Below are positions 47,061 to 59,598 of a DNA stretch of 64,000 nucleotides, one piece after another. Both the position numbers and the translations under genes were made by a program. Where the stretch lies: NCBI RefSeq assembly GCF_001640805.2, contig NC_066855.1, positions 16,826,701 to 16,890,700 on the forward strand, in the 5' to 3' direction. How positions within the stretch are numbered: the stretch's first letter is position 1; each line of letters starts with the position of its first letter. Under the pieces are notes generated by a model. The model was not told the DNA's origin. It made no database searches and saw only the letters and a list, made by a program, of their open reading frames with translations. The stretch comes from Lates calcarifer. Lineage: Eukaryota; Chordata; Actinopteri; Centropomidae.

Positions 47061-50000
47061 AAAACAGACCTGGCACAATCCAACTCTTTCTACTAATGGA
47101 TGGAGCAAGAATATTACAATCCTGAAGCCCCTCAACAGCCACAGAGTTGCCTGTGCCCTGTTCCCTTATTCACTCACAGTAGTAATAACAATTACCACTG
47201 TCACGAAATAGAATAATGTTCATTTAGTAACTCTCAGTTCAAAAATAGAGACCAGCTGGAATGCTTGGTAAACACAGCGCACCATTTGAATTTTGGCAGT
47301 TCCACTCTGGTTTTTTTAAAAAAGTGAAACATATGGTTCCCTGGTCCCCACCCCAATAATTTTCTTACAGTCCCTAATGACAGACATATGGGATTACTAT
47401 TAAGTTTGGTCTCATTTTTAAGATTCATTTAAAGAATGAAACACAACACACATGCCGCCCCCTTCCACCGCCCCATTTTTTTTTAATTACATGGAATTCC
47501 CTCCCTTTCAAAACTTCCCAACAGGCAGCAATGTTACTAAACAAGATGACACAAATCTTACTCACAGTCAGTCGGTGTTATTTCAAGATTAAAGAGGGCT
47601 TATGTTATGTTACACTCGTCACGTTTCCATTCACCAAAAATGATCTGATAAGCTCTTGTTCCCAGAGCAACGATTAGAGTAAAAAAGATGAATGAATGAA
47701 TGGGAAAATCTGGGAGGAGATGACTTGTGCGGAGATGAGCAGAGGCCAGCGAGAAGGAAATACTCCTCACCCTCCTCACCCTCTTCCTCCCCCAATCCCA
47801 ACCTTTTTTACACGAGCCTCACTCTGACTGATTCATCTCTTTCCCACTTTCTACAAAGAGGGGCAGGAAAAACAGCATAAACACTTCTGGGATGGGGGTG
47901 GGGGGAGTTACAGGATGTTGTTTGAGTTTTAGATCCTGTTTTCTTCCCTTTTCCCAAGGAGCTACGCTAACGCAGGTGTACAAGCAACCCAGCCACCCCC
48001 ACCCCCACCACCACGTCTCTGGCCCTCACTCCCCTCCCTTTTACCCAAATAAGTACAGCTCTTCCCTTTTTCTGGTGGCAACTCCTCTCCTCACAAAGCC
48101 TTTTACTGTTGTTTGGACTTTTTGGCATGGTTGATCTATTAGCAGCCTGAGGGGATTAAGGAGGACAGAGCGATCAGGGATTTTCGTGAGGACTTTTTCT
48201 CTTATGCAACACTTATTTTCCTCTTAACGGGAGTGAAAGTATCCTCTTGTCAGTCAGGTCATACAGTTGCAAAGCCTGAGGCCTGAGTGCTCCAGAGGCC
48301 TTTTGTCCGCTGCACTCTCAGAGAACAAAGAACGGGTCAAGTGAGGCTTTGCTGAATGATAGTTACAGTTAGAAGCTGTGGGACTCTGAAGGTAAAAACC
48401 TGCATTAAGGCCCTCCCCCCATGCATGATAACATAAAAGAAATCCAGTTGCTGGACATGACAGCTTGGCATGGCTGCTTTTGGTTTCTAAGAGGCATACA
48501 TGTCAAAAGTTTAATGATCATAAAAACTCCCCGCTCGTGCCCCCGAGTCCGGCACCAAACCCAAACTTCACATCCCACCCCTCAACCCACCCCCCTGAAA
48601 AAACTCAGGGGCTGCATTTCATTATAAATCATTCTCCAGTTTTTAAGTGCGCTGCTCAGAAGAGTTTCCATGACATCATCAGCTGTCAGTATGGGAAGCC
48701 AGTCGCTTATATTCGGAAATTCAAACCAGGGCACGCAGCAGCAGCATGGCAGGCGCAGCGAGGAATCTCCCGCTGGGCTCAATGTATGAATGGTGGCACA
48801 AAACCTGCAACGTAAATAGTGTAGGTTATTTACCTTGAGGGAAAAATGGTTTAAAGAGGAAGACACAGTGTTTATTACTGTCTTAACTGTTTATTCAAAA
48901 AGACCCGATTTCTAGAGATTTTCCAATTCAATCTGTGAATATTGCTGTTATTTTATGGTCAGAGAAATGACTCTCTTGCTCCTAATATACAAATCAAAGT
49001 GTTGCATAAGTTGACAGACTGTAAAGGAGCCTGACCCTCACTGACAGTGGGGTAAAGGCTCTGTACGTCGGAACCGAAAGAAGAAGCTTGAATGACGTCG
49101 GAGGATCAAGGAGAAAACACATTGTTGGAGCATAAAAATGCAACCAGTTGTAGTGTTGTTAAAAATAAACAGAGCAGCATTCCAGTGACACCGGATAGCT
49201 CTGAGCATTTGGAAGAGGACTGGCATCTCCCAGACCCTGACCTTAGCCTTGAGAGGTGTCCTGATTTACACAAAGCGGGACGGGCTCAGGGGGGTGTGAA
49301 GCAGACTGACGGACAATCCTCCACCCTCCATCCCCTCCCAAAATAATAAACAGAAATGTGACACATATTAGGCTTTATGTTACCTTCTATGAATGCAGGA
49401 TGGGGATTTTCTAAACTGTAAGGTGAACTTTGCTCCTTTATTCCTGAAAGATGGTGGTGAAAGGAAGCAAGACATTGTGTGGAGCAGCATAGGGCTAAAA
49501 ATATCCACCTCCCAACTTAAAAGCCTGTGTCTAAGAATTGACTTGGTGCGTGGGGATGTGCGTCAAAACACACTGTATGTCAGAGCAGGTGGTGTGTGAG
49601 AAACGAGGAGTCACAGGTAGTTTGCTTTGTCGGGGGGGGGGCTCCTCACTCACTCACTCACTCGTCCAATCATCTCTCGGCTCACTGTTTAGCTTCCATT
49701 AGGTTTGTTTTGCTTTCCTTAGCCCCTCGCTCTCTCATCTTGATTTTGTTTGTCAGGCTATGCAGGAGATTCTGTGTTTTTATTTTCTTTGTTTTCTTTC
49801 TTTCTTTTTTTTTTTTTTTGCACGCAATATCCTCATACTGTATGCACGCGGAAGTTCAATGAGTCCAGTTCCCAGCCTGGGAGTGCAACGCTTTGGAGCT
49901 GCTGTGCTACGTGACACTTCTCTGGCCTCCAGGGGAGAATTTACAACCCAAACACATCAGTCTGAGGCCTTGAGGTCAATAAAGAAAGAGAAAAAAAAGG

Positions 50001-50394
50001 AAAGAAGCAAACAAGAGCTGATGTGATGATATGAAGCTCCATGTCTACGTTAAAATTGGGCTAGATTTGGTTGAAAAGTTTAAGATTTATTTATTTATTT
50101 TTTTAAGATGTCAGCGTAACAAAACAGTTGTTTCAACAGCTTTTAAATAACTACATTATAACTACTTTAAATAACTACTTAACCCTGAAATTAAGTTAAA
50201 TACTGTTGAAACAGCAATGAGAAAAGATAAAATAAACTTTAGTCCTGATTTTAACCTTGATATTTTCTTTTGATCTATAAATCAACAGATCAGAGGTTAC
50301 ACGGAAAGAAAGCGATGAACTGGTTCTGAGTTGTGAAGGTTACAAGAGATTAAAATAAGTCCTCTGAGACTGGACACTTGAGCGACTTACAAAG
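47061..50394. other. Intergenic, no gene seen
   Basis: About 3.3 kb. Short frames (for example 49092-49346 and 48465-48815) show no domain. It contains a CACCCTCCT-rich stretch (47768-47790), a G10 run (49631-49640), CTCACTCACTCACTCACTC (49643-49661) and a T20 run (about 49800-49819). Confidence 0.45.
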
Positions 50395-50598
50395 TGGTAT
50401 TACGAGATATGACGGGCCAGGGCTAGCTGGTTAGCATGCTAACTTCAAAGAAGAAAAGAGGTGATAGAAATAGAGGCATAACATGAGTTAACACTGCCAT
50501 TTGATGCTGAACTCACAATGTTTCTAGCTTAGCTGTTTGCTAACCAGTCTAGAATGTAGTAATATGTAATAGCAAAAACTTACATATAGCACCTTAAA
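50395..50598 (-). mobile_element. Truncated copy of the 2945-3395 MITE family
   Basis: The right end (GCAAAAACTTACATATAGCA, ending CCTTAAA near 50598) is the inverse of the left end at 2945. It is preceded by GACGGGCCAGGGCTAGCTGG and TTAGCATGCTAAC, which I associate with this fish repeat. The opposite terminus is missing. Confidence 0.65.
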
Positions 50599-50677
50599 CA
50601 CATTAGTCTTGTCACCCTTTGGCCTCCAAAAATAAAAGACATGCTAAAACAACAGAACAGACAAGGAGCTTATTGTG

Positions 50678-51057
50678 TAAAAATACCTCTTTTTTATTGA
50701 ATTTCCATCATTACAATTGCACACAATCAGTTTGAGCAATCTAAAATATTTATAGAAATTCATTGAGCTCTAAATGAACAGTCATCAGTCTTTAGCAGAG
50801 GCTTTAGAGACGTGTAAATATACTGAGAACTTCACTTCCCATGGGGCGAGGAGCTGTAGCCGCGATAACCCTCCCCGAAAACCCACCCGACAGCAACGAA
50901 AGACCCTCTTCCACGTACAGTAGCATCTCTAGATACGTCTTATTCTGAAAAATCAGCCTGGCGCTGCCCCGACACATCCTCCCCCACCCCGAATAGAAGA
51001 ACACAACACCGCAACATCAGAAGTCACATACAGCTGTGTGTACCAGCAGTTTACCAC
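50678..51057 (-). other. Candidate 3'-terminal exon of an unassigned - strand transcript
   Basis: On the minus strand an excellent splice acceptor (GCTTTCTGTTTCTCTGTTGCAG, cut after 51058) is followed by a moderately GC-rich segment and then AATAAA at 50698-50693. A GU-rich downstream element lies at about 50665-50647. The 66-codon frame inside (51004-50804) lacks a family match and is closed upstream by a stop. It could be the last exon of a noncoding RNA. Alternatively the poly(A) site could end a very long map2k6 3' UTR, in which case the acceptor is unused. Confidence 0.4.
50693..50698 (-). terminator. Polyadenylation signal AATAAA on the minus strand
   Basis: TTTATT on + reads AATAAA on -. 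It is preceded by AT-rich sequence (TGATGGAAATTC) and followed after about 30 bp by TTGTCTGTTCTGTTGTTTTA, a typical GU/U-rich downstream element. It is the best minus-strand 3' end I found between the kcnj2 poly(A) site and the map2k6 stop codon. Confidence 0.6.
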
Positions 51058-51864
51058 CTGCAACAGAGAAACAGAAAGCTCCACGGTTCACAAGTCATGT
51101 CGTAGTATTCAACCTCGAGAATGCTCGAAGCAAGAAATGTTGTGCAATAGATGGGTTAAAAAAAAAACAAAACAAAGAGAACCTCAGCACAGTTCACACA
51201 CAGAACGACAGATTTACACTCGATATAATCTGGCAAAATCTGGCAGAACACAATCTGTAAAGGGCTGGAAGGATTCCTCTTATGCAGGCGTACTGATATT
51301 TTTGATTCATCCGCTGACACATTTTGAGGATGAGGAAGAAGGTGAGCAAAATTTCCTCTGATTCTTTCTGAGCATCACAAATCTATCTGGCCTTCAAACA
51401 CTTAAATAAAAAAGAGGCGCCTTGTTCCAGTAAAAGCCACGTGCCTACTGGATGTAACGCATCATCCAGAAATACGTGCCTGTTGTTGGGCACTCAGAAA
51501 AACTCAGAGGTTAGCGGGGAGTAATGATGGAAAGTTTCCACTCGGATGTCCTGCCCCCATTGACCCCCAGTGATCAAGGTTTACTCAGCAGGTGACAGCA
51601 AGCCAAAATAGATTCACGGACGGGAACTCCCACGTGCAAGCAGACATACATGAGACACTCACACAGAAAACACAAGGTCTGACATGTACGAGAAGCTGAA
51701 ACAAAGAGAAAAACGCCTTTTCATGATGCAGGTTTTGAGGAGGATGAAGACTGTTTTATCTGTGTCAGCGATGACACTCGCTCCATTATCTCCCCAGAGA
51801 GGAACAGCAGGGTAAAGATAGCACTGCCCTCCGGCCAGCACACTGACTGGGACAGACAAATGGG

Positions 51865-51880
51865 ACACACACACACACAT

Positions 51881-51927
<47 letters not shown>
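51865..51927 (+). repeat. (AC)n microsatellite
   Basis: About 30 AC units with a single TAA interruption near 51880. Confidence 0.95.
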
Positions 51928-51929
<2 letters not shown>

Positions 51930-53838
51930 AAAATACCATGTGACGCGTGATTGGACTCGACTCTTTTCTCATTATAGCCTATTGAAGATTGAATATGAGT
52001 CAGCTATGACCAGAAGTGTCAGTGCTGCTTGGAGAAATAAACATTGACTGTGGAGTTACAAGATTCTGAGAGCGGCTCTGACATACTAAGCGTCAAATAT
52101 TTGAATGAGCATTTGATAAAACAGTACTCTTGTTAGTAGTGCTAAAGGCTTTTCCACAGATGAAAAGCTCTGCCTTTAAAAAAAAACATGCACTTTCATA
52201 ATCATAAATGAATTCAATATCATGATTAACGTGGATACTGTAAATTCTCAAATAAACCCCGAGCATAAGTTGAGGGGTAAGAGAAACCCTTACATTGCTC
52301 TCATGGTAAGTTCAGCACAGTAACTCTAAAGTGTGGCTTCATAATATTCATTACTGTGGTTCTTTTTCTTCTTTTACAAAAAAATCACTCTATTTGATCA
52401 TTTTCTACTAGTGGGGATGAGAAAATGTGGGTTAATATCAATTGAACTGCAACTTTGGAAAGCTGCTGGCAGATAAATTACACAGAAACTAAAAAGAAAG
52501 CAAAATGCCTCTCCCAGTTTTGGTAATTTATATTTTATTTCTTTGTGGGACAATAGTGGCCATGATTTTTTGACCACTGCTTGTGCAACTGAGCAATGTC
52601 TCTGCAAGTTTCTAATTTTTCTTACATATGCATCCTGTGAGACGATACACACTTCACAGGCTTCACATCTAAGCCTTGACTGCCAGCTGATGGTGGTAAT
52701 TCACAGAGAAACGCAGCGATGCACCAGCAAGAGAACAGAAGCAGAGGAGTGTGGGCTGATGTAAACCTGACTTTAAAAAAAAATTAAATATAAGGTTTGC
52801 AAATGTTTATGTAGCCAAATGTGCACTCAGTGTGCCTGTTCTCAGTGTGCCTGTTCGCCATCAAAGACACAGACTGCATTCTGCTGAGAAACACTCCACA
52901 GGCCTCCTTTACTTCACTTCCAGCAAATGTTTCAAAATAAAAGTTTTCAGGGGAAGTTAAGGGACGCTGGCTCTAAACCTCAAGAAGGCTTATAATCTAA
53001 AAGAGACAAGAATGGATTGAGTTTGCATTAAGCATCCAGGAACAGCAACAACAAACTACCTAAACAAATAGGAGCAGATATAGAGTATAATTAGTGGGTC
53101 TCAGATAAAAGTGCAGTGCCCTCTGTAGGCAAAACAGCAACTATTTGAGAATTTACAGCATCACAATTTCATTTATAAAAAGTCAGAACCTTATAACTCT
53201 AAGCTCTTTCAAAAAAGCCACAAAATTCCCTGCTTAAACTGAAACAATGTCCACATAGGCTGAGAACTTTCATAAATTAAATGACCGCTTGCTTACAGTA
53301 ACACACTCATAATGTGACTGTGTGATATGGCTCCTCAGTACAGTGCAAAACATCACAGCAACATGCAGTGTCAGTGTGTCCCAGAGAAGAACTGAAGGAC
53401 AAAAACAGTGTTTAAGCATCATTCACAACAACGAAGAAGTGTTTAAATGTAAATGTACACCACAGAAATGCATTGTTAGGCACTTAAAAGACCTACAAAA
53501 ACTACACACACCTAAATCGCTGCTACGAAACCATGCACGTGATGATGAATGATAGGGGAGCATCTCATTGTTTTCAGCAGGTGGGATGTCAGAGTGTCTG
53601 GACTAGTTCTCTCCTAGACGCTCATCAAGCAGCTGGAGGTCTGCACACACTGTCCCCCCCTCCTCAAAGACTCCCCCGTCCCCTGAGCCCGGCTCAATGT
53701 GAGCTCTTGCTTTTCTACTCCGGCTCTTTGGTCACATTCGCTAAATTAGTGAAAATGATGCTGATTATCTGGTGAACAAAGAGGACTCTGGTACATTACT
53801 CATCATGAGACCCTCAGGGACTCGCCAGGGTCTTTTCC
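51928..53838. other. No gene seen (possible map2k6 3' flank or UTR)
   Basis: No supported coding sequence. A small direct duplication, CTCAGTGTGCCTGTT, occurs twice near 52827-52857. Confidence 0.45.
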
Positions 53839-53871
53839 AGAGAGAGAGAGAGAGAGGGAGAGAGAGAGAGA
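53839..53871 (+). repeat. (AG)n microsatellite
   Basis: Sixteen AG-type units with one GG interruption. Confidence 0.95.
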
Positions 53872-55060
53872 AACAGCATGCAGTGGACGACCCGATCAGG
53901 ATGGACCTGTGACAGGCCACACTAGACCTAAACAACCTTCTCACTCTGCTGAGAAAAAGCGTGACTTGAGTTTTGCTAATTTCATCATGCAATAAAACAC
54001 TAAGAGCAATAAGTGCTTCTCATGAACATATTTCCACCTTTGGCACAGAAATGTACTAATGAGGGAGGCCTAATGTCCTCATTACGCTGACTGGCAGTGA
54101 TTTTTGTCTGACAGACTGCCACCTACCCTCTGACTCACCTGCACTACAAAGGAAGAGAAAAGGAAATGAGGTGTATGTAGGAGTAAAAACGCAATCATAT
54201 CCACTGTGTCTCGTAAGCCTATCAGCAAAGTCGGCTGGGGTTTGGTAACTGTGATGAGAGGAACTGATGGAGGTGGGTGTTTAAAGGAAGCTTAATGAGC
54301 CAGGAGTTTGTCTGTTAGTAACACTTCGAGGAACATTAAGGAGTTACCTGGTGAGGGGTAGGCAAAAGGTTGTGGGACCTTTGCCCTGCGAGGAACAGAT
54401 TATGAGGAGAAGGGTGAAAGGAAAGTTGTTTGTCTGCTACAAAACAGGAAACTCCCTGGTGAATGTGTTTAAATGACAGAGCAGACTGTACGGGACTAAG
54501 AACAAAAGACTTTGTTTTGAAAGGCTGTAAAGCAGCATAGACAGAATATTATTTCGCAAGAGATATGAATGCTACTGAATGTACTGAACATTAGAGTGTA
54601 CAACCTGGTTAAGTCTGTTAAAGGCCCAATCTGTGACTGAACATGAAAACTGAAGGGGTATTTGCGCAATAGCTGAATACTTAAAAGCTACTGTATCTGG
54701 TATATTTATTTGACTAGTATCTTTCTATGGAGCCCAAGAGTATTTGATATTTGGCATTTAAAAAAGATTTCTAATCACAAAATTCCAAAACTATTAAATT
54801 TTAGGATTATTAGGGCTTTATATCTTTCTTAATTTTCTGATGGTGTAAGTTTTATTTTGTAGAAAATTAAGACAATCCTGATGAGAGGGTGTATTAGTGT
54901 GTTCTGATATCACCACTGGAGGGCGACACTGTCAGAAATGTATAAAAACGACACAAATAAATTAAATGATGACGACAGTGATGAAAAAAAACAATGTTTT
55001 TTTGATTGCAGTAAGATACCAATTGAAAATTTGAGCCTGATTTCAGCAGAATATAATCAT
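53872..55060. other. No gene seen (possible map2k6 3' flank or UTR)
   Basis: AT-rich. The short motif CACTGGAGGGCGACACTGTC (54914-54933) is shared in inverse with 58930-58950 (GCGCCCTCCAGTGTCTG) and is probably a fragment of a dispersed repeat. Confidence 0.4.
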
Positions 55061-55500
55061 TTAAAGCTGCATTAATTCATCTTTTTATAGTAACCCATGA
55101 TCAAAAGACCTTGTGTGACATAAATGAACAATTATCGCCCGACTTTGTGGTTTCCTTCAGCTCTATAAAGTGTTTTCACGATTTGATTTTGCGCCTGCCT
55201 TAACCGTGCTGTTTTGGTTCATTGTCACTGCTCTCATCAACCTGCTCCAATACAGTATACCCAATGTACACTACCTGCCCGCAACAAGCAGCAGATGGAC
55301 AAAGTATGACTTAGAGGACTTAGTAGAGAGTTAAAATTAGACGTGGTCTTCACCAATTGGCCAGACTACAAACTACAAATGCTCATGTACATGTCAGCAG
55401 GCAACTGACATGTCTGCCATAACTTTATAAAGTGATGTTGTGTTTACAGGTTGTTCTGCTGCCCCCAGGTGGCCAAAAAGATCATTAATGCACCTTTAAC
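55061..55500. mobile_element. MITE-like element with 16-bp inverted ends
   Basis: TTAAAGCTGCATTAAT at 55061 and ATTAATGCACCTTTAA ending at 55499 are inverted repeats with one mismatch, bounding 440 bp without coding capacity. The right end includes GCTGCCCCCAGGTGGCCAAA, a block I associate with a frequent teleost MITE. Confidence 0.7.
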
Positions 55501-56692
55501 CTTTTGGGGTTGTCTAGTATTTGTCTCTGTATTAACCATTTAACACCCTGAAGAATTTATAACAAATGCTCACTTTTTAAAAAAAAATATATTAAACCTG
55601 TGTGATAGTCCTGGATATAAAATCTTAAAGGATTTGTTATAATGTTAAACTGCCACCATATCTATCTTTGGCTGTATAGCCTTCCATGCATTGTACCTGG
55701 ATTATTTTAAGAATCAAGCAGTTCTGAAAATGGTCACAGTAAAAACTCAAGACTAATCTGTTTATAGATACATTTTACATATTTATATTTATATTTTGTC
55801 TTAATGCTGGCAGACTGTTCAAGTTCTACGTAGTGGTAGCTTCCCATGGTTTAAACAGTGGGTGGAAAAGGTTAAAATGGTGTCATGTCAATCAATTTGA
55901 GAGTCATAGCAGATTCCAACCCTTTTTGTCCTCTTTTACATCACAGATTGTGCCTTTAAGAACAATCAAACTACTTCAGCGCTAACAAAGCCACTGAAAC
56001 TCAGCAAAAATGGACTCAAAACAGACACAAATGCAGAATAACATCAAGTGATAACCCAGCAACAAGATATTTATAGGCAAGAAGATGATGTAAATTCTCC
56101 AAAAGTGACAATACCCTGCCATCCTGCCACATACAGTATTTCAAGTTTCCCATTTTGTCATTAGAGTAGTACTTGCATAACAACTAAAAGCATCAGTCGA
56201 GCTCTTCTGCGAGCAGCTCACCACTTTCTGCCATCAGAAACCAACCGTGAGAAAAAAGCCAAGAACCAAGGCAACAACAAAGATGAGTACAAACATATAG
56301 AAGAAAAATACTGACAATCCGGAGCTCCATCTACAACAAGAAGCACATAGTAATCAAAACAAACAGGAAGTGGAATTACGATGCCATGCAGCGTGTGAAG
56401 AGGGAGGAAGGTGACATGATGGGAGAGGCAGAGATCCCTGCATCATCCTTATTACAACATATTATTTTCCTTAGTCATTTTTCTATAGAGAGGCACATAG
56501 AAGGCTTGCAAGTTACAGTTTAAAAGCATTTACGTGTTTGAGCCAAGAAGAACACGACTAAAACAAACAAAGCCCACACAAACACACAAGAAAAGTCTCT
56601 AATGGATCGGTCAAGTTTCCAGAGGGAAAACAGCAGTTGTAATAAATAAGAGAAACTGCAGTAAATATGTCTGGGGAAAAAAACCTGGATCT
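55501..56692. other. No gene seen (possible map2k6 3' flank or UTR)
   Basis: AT-rich DNA without a credible frame or minus-strand poly(A) signal with downstream element. Confidence 0.4.
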
Positions 56693-56746
56693 AAATAATA
56701 ACAACAATAATTAATATAATATTAATAATAATAATAGTAATAATAT
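56693..56746 (+). repeat. (AAT)n-type low-complexity tract
   Basis: Irregular run of TAA, AAC and AAT triplets. Confidence 0.85.
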
Positions 56747-58693
56747 CCAGTTCTTTTCATGTTGAACAAGGAGTGGAGATGGTTGTGATTGGCTCAGTAC
56801 AGACAAGAAGGAGAATATGGGCAATCTTCTCCCACAACTGACCACAATGTCAACACACACACACACCTCACTTAAAAATGTGTGTGTCATGTTGGGCTGC
56901 ACGATTGACTGGATTTAAATCACAATTTCATCCTGTACCTCTGAACAATGTTGTGGATTTGCGCTGCAGAAAACTTCTAATTTTTCCCAAAGTTGCATCA
57001 AAAGGTGACCAGACTTGATTACACCTCTTGACTGACTCAGGAAAATGAAACAGAAACTGAATACCCAGTAACGCTCGAGAGAGAATGGCAAAGCGAATGT
57101 GTCAGTATACTTCAAACAAAGTGCTTGTTGGATCATCTGAAACCCTTTTCGACAAAGACTGGATACTCTTTTAAAGATTCAGCACGGTCAGGTAAATCTG
57201 ACACTTGTCGACAGCGCTGATGTAGGTTCACCAAAGTTGAACTCTAAAGCAACGCACAAAATCTGTTTGTACAAAAGCCTGTGGACGTGTTCACCTGCTT
57301 GACCAGTGAACTGTCTGCACGTGCGAACATAAATACTAAGCTGCAGGGCAACAGTCTGTGCAGACCCCTGCACACGTGGACAGTCAGACTTCTGAGTTCT
57401 AAGTTCCAAGTTCAGATTTTTCCAGTGAAAAGAATTTAATTTCGGTCCAAATTTTGGTTTGAACAAAAATAACCACAAACAAAATTGATAAAAAGATTTG
57501 TCAGAATTAAGGACACAAAGTATCCAACCCAAAGTTCTGAGAAAAACTTCTGATTATAGAAAAAAATTATCACATCCCTTTGGGGATGGACTTTTTTTTT
57601 CTTTCAGATTTGGGCGACGATGGGCACATGCATATGCTTAAGTGCACCAGTGTCTGGACACAGTTTGGACAACCACCTGATATGCTACAACAAAATATAA
57701 AAAGTTACCAAGGTCACAAATCTACTCTGCCATTTGGACACAAAATCTGTCTCAGTTAAGACAGAGCATCACTTCAGCTGACAAGCTCTCACAGGCGCAA
57801 CGAGACCGCAGAGGAAAAAGTGTTACCATTGTCATTTCATCCAGAATCGTGCAGCTCTTCGGACACACACACGTCATGCACCAGATCACACACATACAAA
57901 CACACTTACGCACACTCACAGGCAGCCAGAGCCCAAAATGTGTAGTAGACCTCCGTTGTAATCAAGGGAAAGCAGTTGAAGTGCAGTACCTATTTGTGAC
58001 CACTGGGAGGGCCTTGAAGTGAGGCCGTACATCTCCAGGTCTTCAACCATCGGACTCTACGACTGTTCCTCACTGGCCATCTGAGCCCGTTTTTACTCAG
58101 AGATATATTCTGTACATGCAGTCAATTAATAAACCAATGCAACACTTGCTTTGAGTATACAAACATTTAGATTATACATAGATAGCATTATATCATTCAT
58201 CTTTTTTTATATAATCTGCACCTCTTTTCACTTGTTTTTCAGCAAAAAGAAGAAAAAAAAAAAAACCTTTTGTTTGTTTGACCGTTACGACAAGCCACAC
58301 AGTCAACTCGCTGACTAATAACAACGTTTGAGTAATAGGTGATGCACGGAGGTGGGACAAATCTAACCAAAGAGGGAGTTGCATATAGACATCTTAAATT
58401 ATTCCAGATTATGAGTGAGACACCCAGCACCCCCACCCCCTCTCCCATGTCAGGTAATGCACAGAGGACATGGAGGCCACATGGAGGCTGGGCCCAACTC
58501 CTCGGTCTGCTTCGGCAGCTTCTCCCCTTGGTTCTGTCTGTCTGTCTGCGGAGGGAGGGGTGGGACTATGGCGAGGTGGAGGGGAGTCCTGCAGGTAACA
58601 GGGGCTGCGATTGGTGCTTTGTTTTGTTTGTTGTATTTTTTTTCTTTTTCTTTTTGACAGATCCTCCCTCCACTCCTGTGCAAGTGTGGCAAC
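56747..58693 (-). other. map2k6: map2k6 proximal 3' UTR / 3' flank
   Basis: Sequence immediately 3' of the map2k6 stop on the minus strand. No canonical AATAAA is seen on the minus strand in the first 2 kb. An ATTAAA variant lies at about 57434-57429 but without a convincing GU-rich element, so the UTR end is not fixed. The next canonical signal is at 50693. Multiple minus-strand frames here (for example 57188-57532) show no domain. Confidence 0.45.
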
Positions 58694-58771
58694 TCAGTCC
58701 CCCAAGATGACTTTCACAAAGCTAGCCACGTCGGTTTCTTTGGCCTCATGGGAGGTGAAGAAGGGATGTTG
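58694..58771 (-). CDS. map2k6: map2k6 last coding exon
   Basis: Minus-strand exon of 78 nt encoding 25 residues plus TGA: QHPFFTSHEA then KETDVASFVKVILGD. The acceptor TTCTCCGCAG precedes it. It forms the very C-terminus of MKK6, including the DVD docking region through which upstream MAP3Ks engage the kinase. The human end is TDVASFVKLILGD, and MKK3 ends differently (ILGEDS, TDIAAFVKE), which supports map2k6 over map2k3. The exon begins in phase 0, right after the Met codon of the previous exon. Confidence 0.95.
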   Translation of the reverse strand, partial: QHPFFTSHEAKETDVASFVKVILGD

Positions 58772-59094
58772 CTGCGGAGAAGAATGACATTAATTTAGTC
58801 TGGGTGTAATTAGATTTTATTAGGCCATCAGTCCAGTGTATCATTGAGAACTGACTAATGGAGCATCTTGGTTTGTCTATACTAATGTGGGAGAATAGAC
58901 CTTTAGTCATATACAACTAATAGTCTTAGTGCGCCCTCCAGTGTCTGATAAACAGTATTACAAGATGACCACAGGTAAAAAATGAATCTAATCTGTTCAT
59001 AGAGTAGAATAATGACAATAAAACAACAGTAGTAAGTGAGACGAACAAAAATAAATACATTTTTAAAAAACTGGAAAAAAAAAAACCCACTCAC

Positions 59095-59140
59095 CATGAG
59101 TTCTGTGTAAGTCGGCCGCTCTTTGGAAACTTTCTTTAAG
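59095..59140 (-). CDS. map2k6: map2k6 penultimate coding exon
   Basis: Minus-strand exon of 46 nt. It completes the split Cys codon (TG|C) from the upstream exon and encodes LKKVSKERPTYTELM, kinase subdomain XI with the invariant Arg (of ERPTY). Acceptor GCTTCTGCAG and donor ATG|GTGAGT are both strong. Human MKK6 has LKKNSKERPTYPELM here, so two residues differ. The downstream intron is short (323 bp); the upstream intron (59141-61683) contains two dispersed repeats. Confidence 0.95.
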
Positions 59141-59278
59141 CTGCAGAAGCAAAAAACAACATGGAGATCAACTCACAACAAATGTAACATCACAACATGA
59201 ACTAAACCTCAGTCTTAAAGCTCGGCTTTTATTTCAGCAGCTGCTTCACTGTCATTCTACAAAAGCCTGACAATAAAT

Positions 59279-59598
59279 TTAAAGGATAACTCTGATATTT
59301 TTGAACCTGGGCCTTATTTTCCTATGTTTTTCTGGGTGTAAATGATTACTAGAGACAAAACTCTTTGGAATCAGTACAGCACTGAACAAGAACAGTGTGC
59401 CCGGCAACCACGAACAGCTGCTGCAATGTAATCCAATGGGCAACTGTCCAAGTCAAAGTACGTGTGTGCTTGTTTTTGCCACTGCCAGGCTCAGATTGTT
59501 ATTACAAGTGTTGCGGTTGCCGGGTACACTGTTCTTACTCAATACTGCTCCATTTCCAAAGAGTTTCGTCCCTATCAAATATCAGAGTTATTCTTTAA
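59279..59598. mobile_element. 320-bp MITE in a map2k6 intron, 22-bp inverted ends
   Basis: The left end TTAAAGGATAACTCTGATAT (59279 on) and the right end (59577-59598) are inverted repeats with one mismatch in 22. The interior carries GAACCTGGGCCTTATTTTCC, GCAATGTAATCCAATGGGCA, GCCACTGCCAGGCTCAGATT and GTTATTACAAGTGTTGCGGT, blocks I recognise from a very frequent percomorph non-autonomous repeat. The frames of 67-69 codons across it are incidental. Confidence 0.85.

Noticed and set aside
11676..50600. A second Kir gene (kcnj16) between kcnj2 and map2k6
   Set aside because: Kir coding regions are usually one long exon; no long ORF or filter motif (T-x-GYG or GFG) appears in the interval.
50804..51004. 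66-codon - frame in the candidate terminal exon
   Set aside because: Begins with GTG and is closed by an in-frame stop shortly upstream; not recognised. Treated as untranslated sequence.
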